Source: Bacteroidota bacterium (lineage in GTDB: Bacteria > Zhuqueibacterota > JdFR-76 > DREG01). Taken from it: 7,414 nt of DNA. Below, in pieces: positions 6,620 through 7,414 of this stretch. The notes under the pieces were generated by a model, which was not told the origin of the DNA, made no database searches, and saw nothing but the letters and a program-made list of their open reading frames with translations. How positions within the stretch are numbered: the first letter of the stretch is position 1; the number at the start of each line of letters is the position of its first letter. A program made the position numbers and the translations under genes. The stretch lies in assembly GCA_030624545.1 (NCBI GenBank), contig JAUXJX010000085.1, positions 1 to 7,414 on the forward strand, given 5' to 3'.

Positions 6620-7414
6620 ATGAATTTCGAAAAAATAACCTTCGAGAACGAAGATGGGATGCAATTGGCCGGCCGTATCGATTTTCCGATTAATGAAAAG
6701 CCGGCAGCCTTCGCCCTTTTCGCTCACTGCTTCACCTGCTCCAAGAATCTGAAAGCGGTGGCAAATGTCAGCCGTGCCCTCAATGCGGAAGGCATGGCTG
6801 TTTTGCGCTTTGACTTTACCGGTTTGGGAGAGAGCGAAGGTGATTTTGCCGACACCAATTTTTCCTCCAATGTTGCGGACCTGGTCGCGGCGGCAGAATT
6901 CCTACACGCGGAGTTTGAAGCCCCTAAGATTTTGATCGGACACTCCCTGGGCGGAGCCGCCGTTTTGCAGGCAGCAGCCGGTGTTCCTTCGGCCGAGGCG
7001 ATCGTGACCATAGCCGCGCCGTGCAGCCCGTCGCACATCGCACATTTGCTTGAGAGCAAGAGAGAGGTAATCGAAAGCGAAGGAGAGGCGGAGGTTCAGC
7101 TCGCCGGCCGGAAATTTAGAATCAGGAAGCAGTTCCTTGATGATCTTGACCAGGTCAAAATGCAAGAAACCATTGGCAAGCTGCGCAAAGCGCTGCTGAT
7201 TTTTCATTCTCCCGTGGACAATGTCGTAGGCATTGAAAATGCGGCCGACATCTTTCAATCTGCCCTGCACCCCAAGAGTTTTATTTCTCTCGACAAAGCC
7301 GATCATCTTCTGAGTGACGAGACAGATTCACTTTACGTAGGATCGGTCATTGCGGCCTGGGCGAGAAAATATCTCAAGGCGCCTGTATTGGCCGAAGAGC
7401 CGATCGATGCCGGT
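6620..7414 (+). CDS. alpha/beta hydrolase, N-terminal part of a probable hydrolase-OsmC fusion, cut by the window edge
   Basis: I translated 265 open codons from ATG 6620 to the last base. The protein is an alpha/beta hydrolase: the HCFTCSKNLKA segment near 36-46, RFDFTGLGESEGDF at 63-76, the nucleophile elbow GHSLGG with Ser109, then a likely acid Asp200 (HSPVDNVV) and His229 (KADHLL). These give a complete Ser-Asp-His triad. The HCFTCSKNLKA and DFTGLGESEGDFADTNFSSN segments resemble proteins annotated as bifunctional alpha/beta hydrolase/OsmC, where an OsmC peroxide-reductase-like domain follows at about residue 260. Here the sequence ends just at that linker (VLAEEPIDAG), so the second domain is predicted but not seen. 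Substrate is unknown. The start is supported by AAGAGG at 6607-6612, about 7 bases before the ATG. It diverges from the efflux operon across 741 bases and no functional link is shown. Confidence 0.9.
   Translation, partial: MNFEKITFENEDGMQLAGRIDFPINEKPAAFALFAHCFTCSKNLKAVANVSRALNAEGMAVLRFDFTGLGESEGDFADTNFSSNVADLVAAAEFLHAEFEAPKILIGHSLGGAAVLQAAAGVPSAEAIVTIAAPCSPSHIAHLLESKREVIESEGEAEVQLAGRKFRIRKQFLDDLDQVKMQETIGKLRKALLIFHSPVDNVVGIENAADIFQSALHPKSFISLDKADHLLSDETDSLYVGSVIAAWARKYLKAPVLAEEPIDAG

Noticed and set aside
6724..7306. Two minus-strand open frames of 111 and 134 codons
   Set aside because: Both are antisense to the hydrolase, whose triad and conserved stretches are clear on the plus strand.

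Overview
The window looks like chromosomal DNA of a Gram-negative (double-membrane) bacterium. A complete outer-membrane channel, a lipoprotein-type periplasmic adaptor and an inner-membrane RND pump lie together, and the gaps carry several families of short palindromic repeats of the kind seen in environmental genomes. I cannot name the lineage from sequence alone. Moderate GC and the TetR-TolC-adaptor-pump order would fit deltaproteobacterial or FCB-type lineages, but this is a guess.

Layout. Positions 1-5878 hold one minus-strand operon, read from right to left. It starts with a TetR-family regulator (5288-5878), followed by a TolC-type outer-membrane channel (3981-5288, overlapping the regulator by one base), an HlyD/AcrA-type adaptor (2916-3950) and an RND pump (start at 2512, running off the left edge after 837 codons). 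The 403-base gap between adaptor and pump is filled by a tandem duplication of about 163 bp and three REP-like hairpins. One duplicate copy contains the real 3' end of the adaptor gene and the other an orphan copy of it. Upstream of the regulator are a TATAAT box 7 bases before the ATG and a dyad that probably serves as its own operator.

Positions 5879-6619 are non-coding (741 bases). They hold a cluster of CGGAT-like repeats, a terminator-like hairpin followed by six T's, an inverted-repeat element with CGCAGAGGGC arms, and an ACCGGT dyad. From 6620 to the right edge runs a plus-strand alpha/beta hydrolase of the type usually fused to an OsmC domain. The fusion part would lie outside the window.

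How it works together. The regulator most likely represses its own operon, which encodes all three parts of a tripartite efflux system spanning both membranes. When an unknown ligand releases it, regulator, channel, adaptor and pump would be made from one transcript. The repeat block between adaptor and pump may alter mRNA stability or the ratio of pump to adaptor. The hydrolase is divergent and separated by a long spacer, so no functional link to the pump is evident.

I see no clearly new biological system. The most interesting points are the duplication that captured a gene end, the apparently leaderless, self-regulated promoter, and the structured spacer before the hydrolase.
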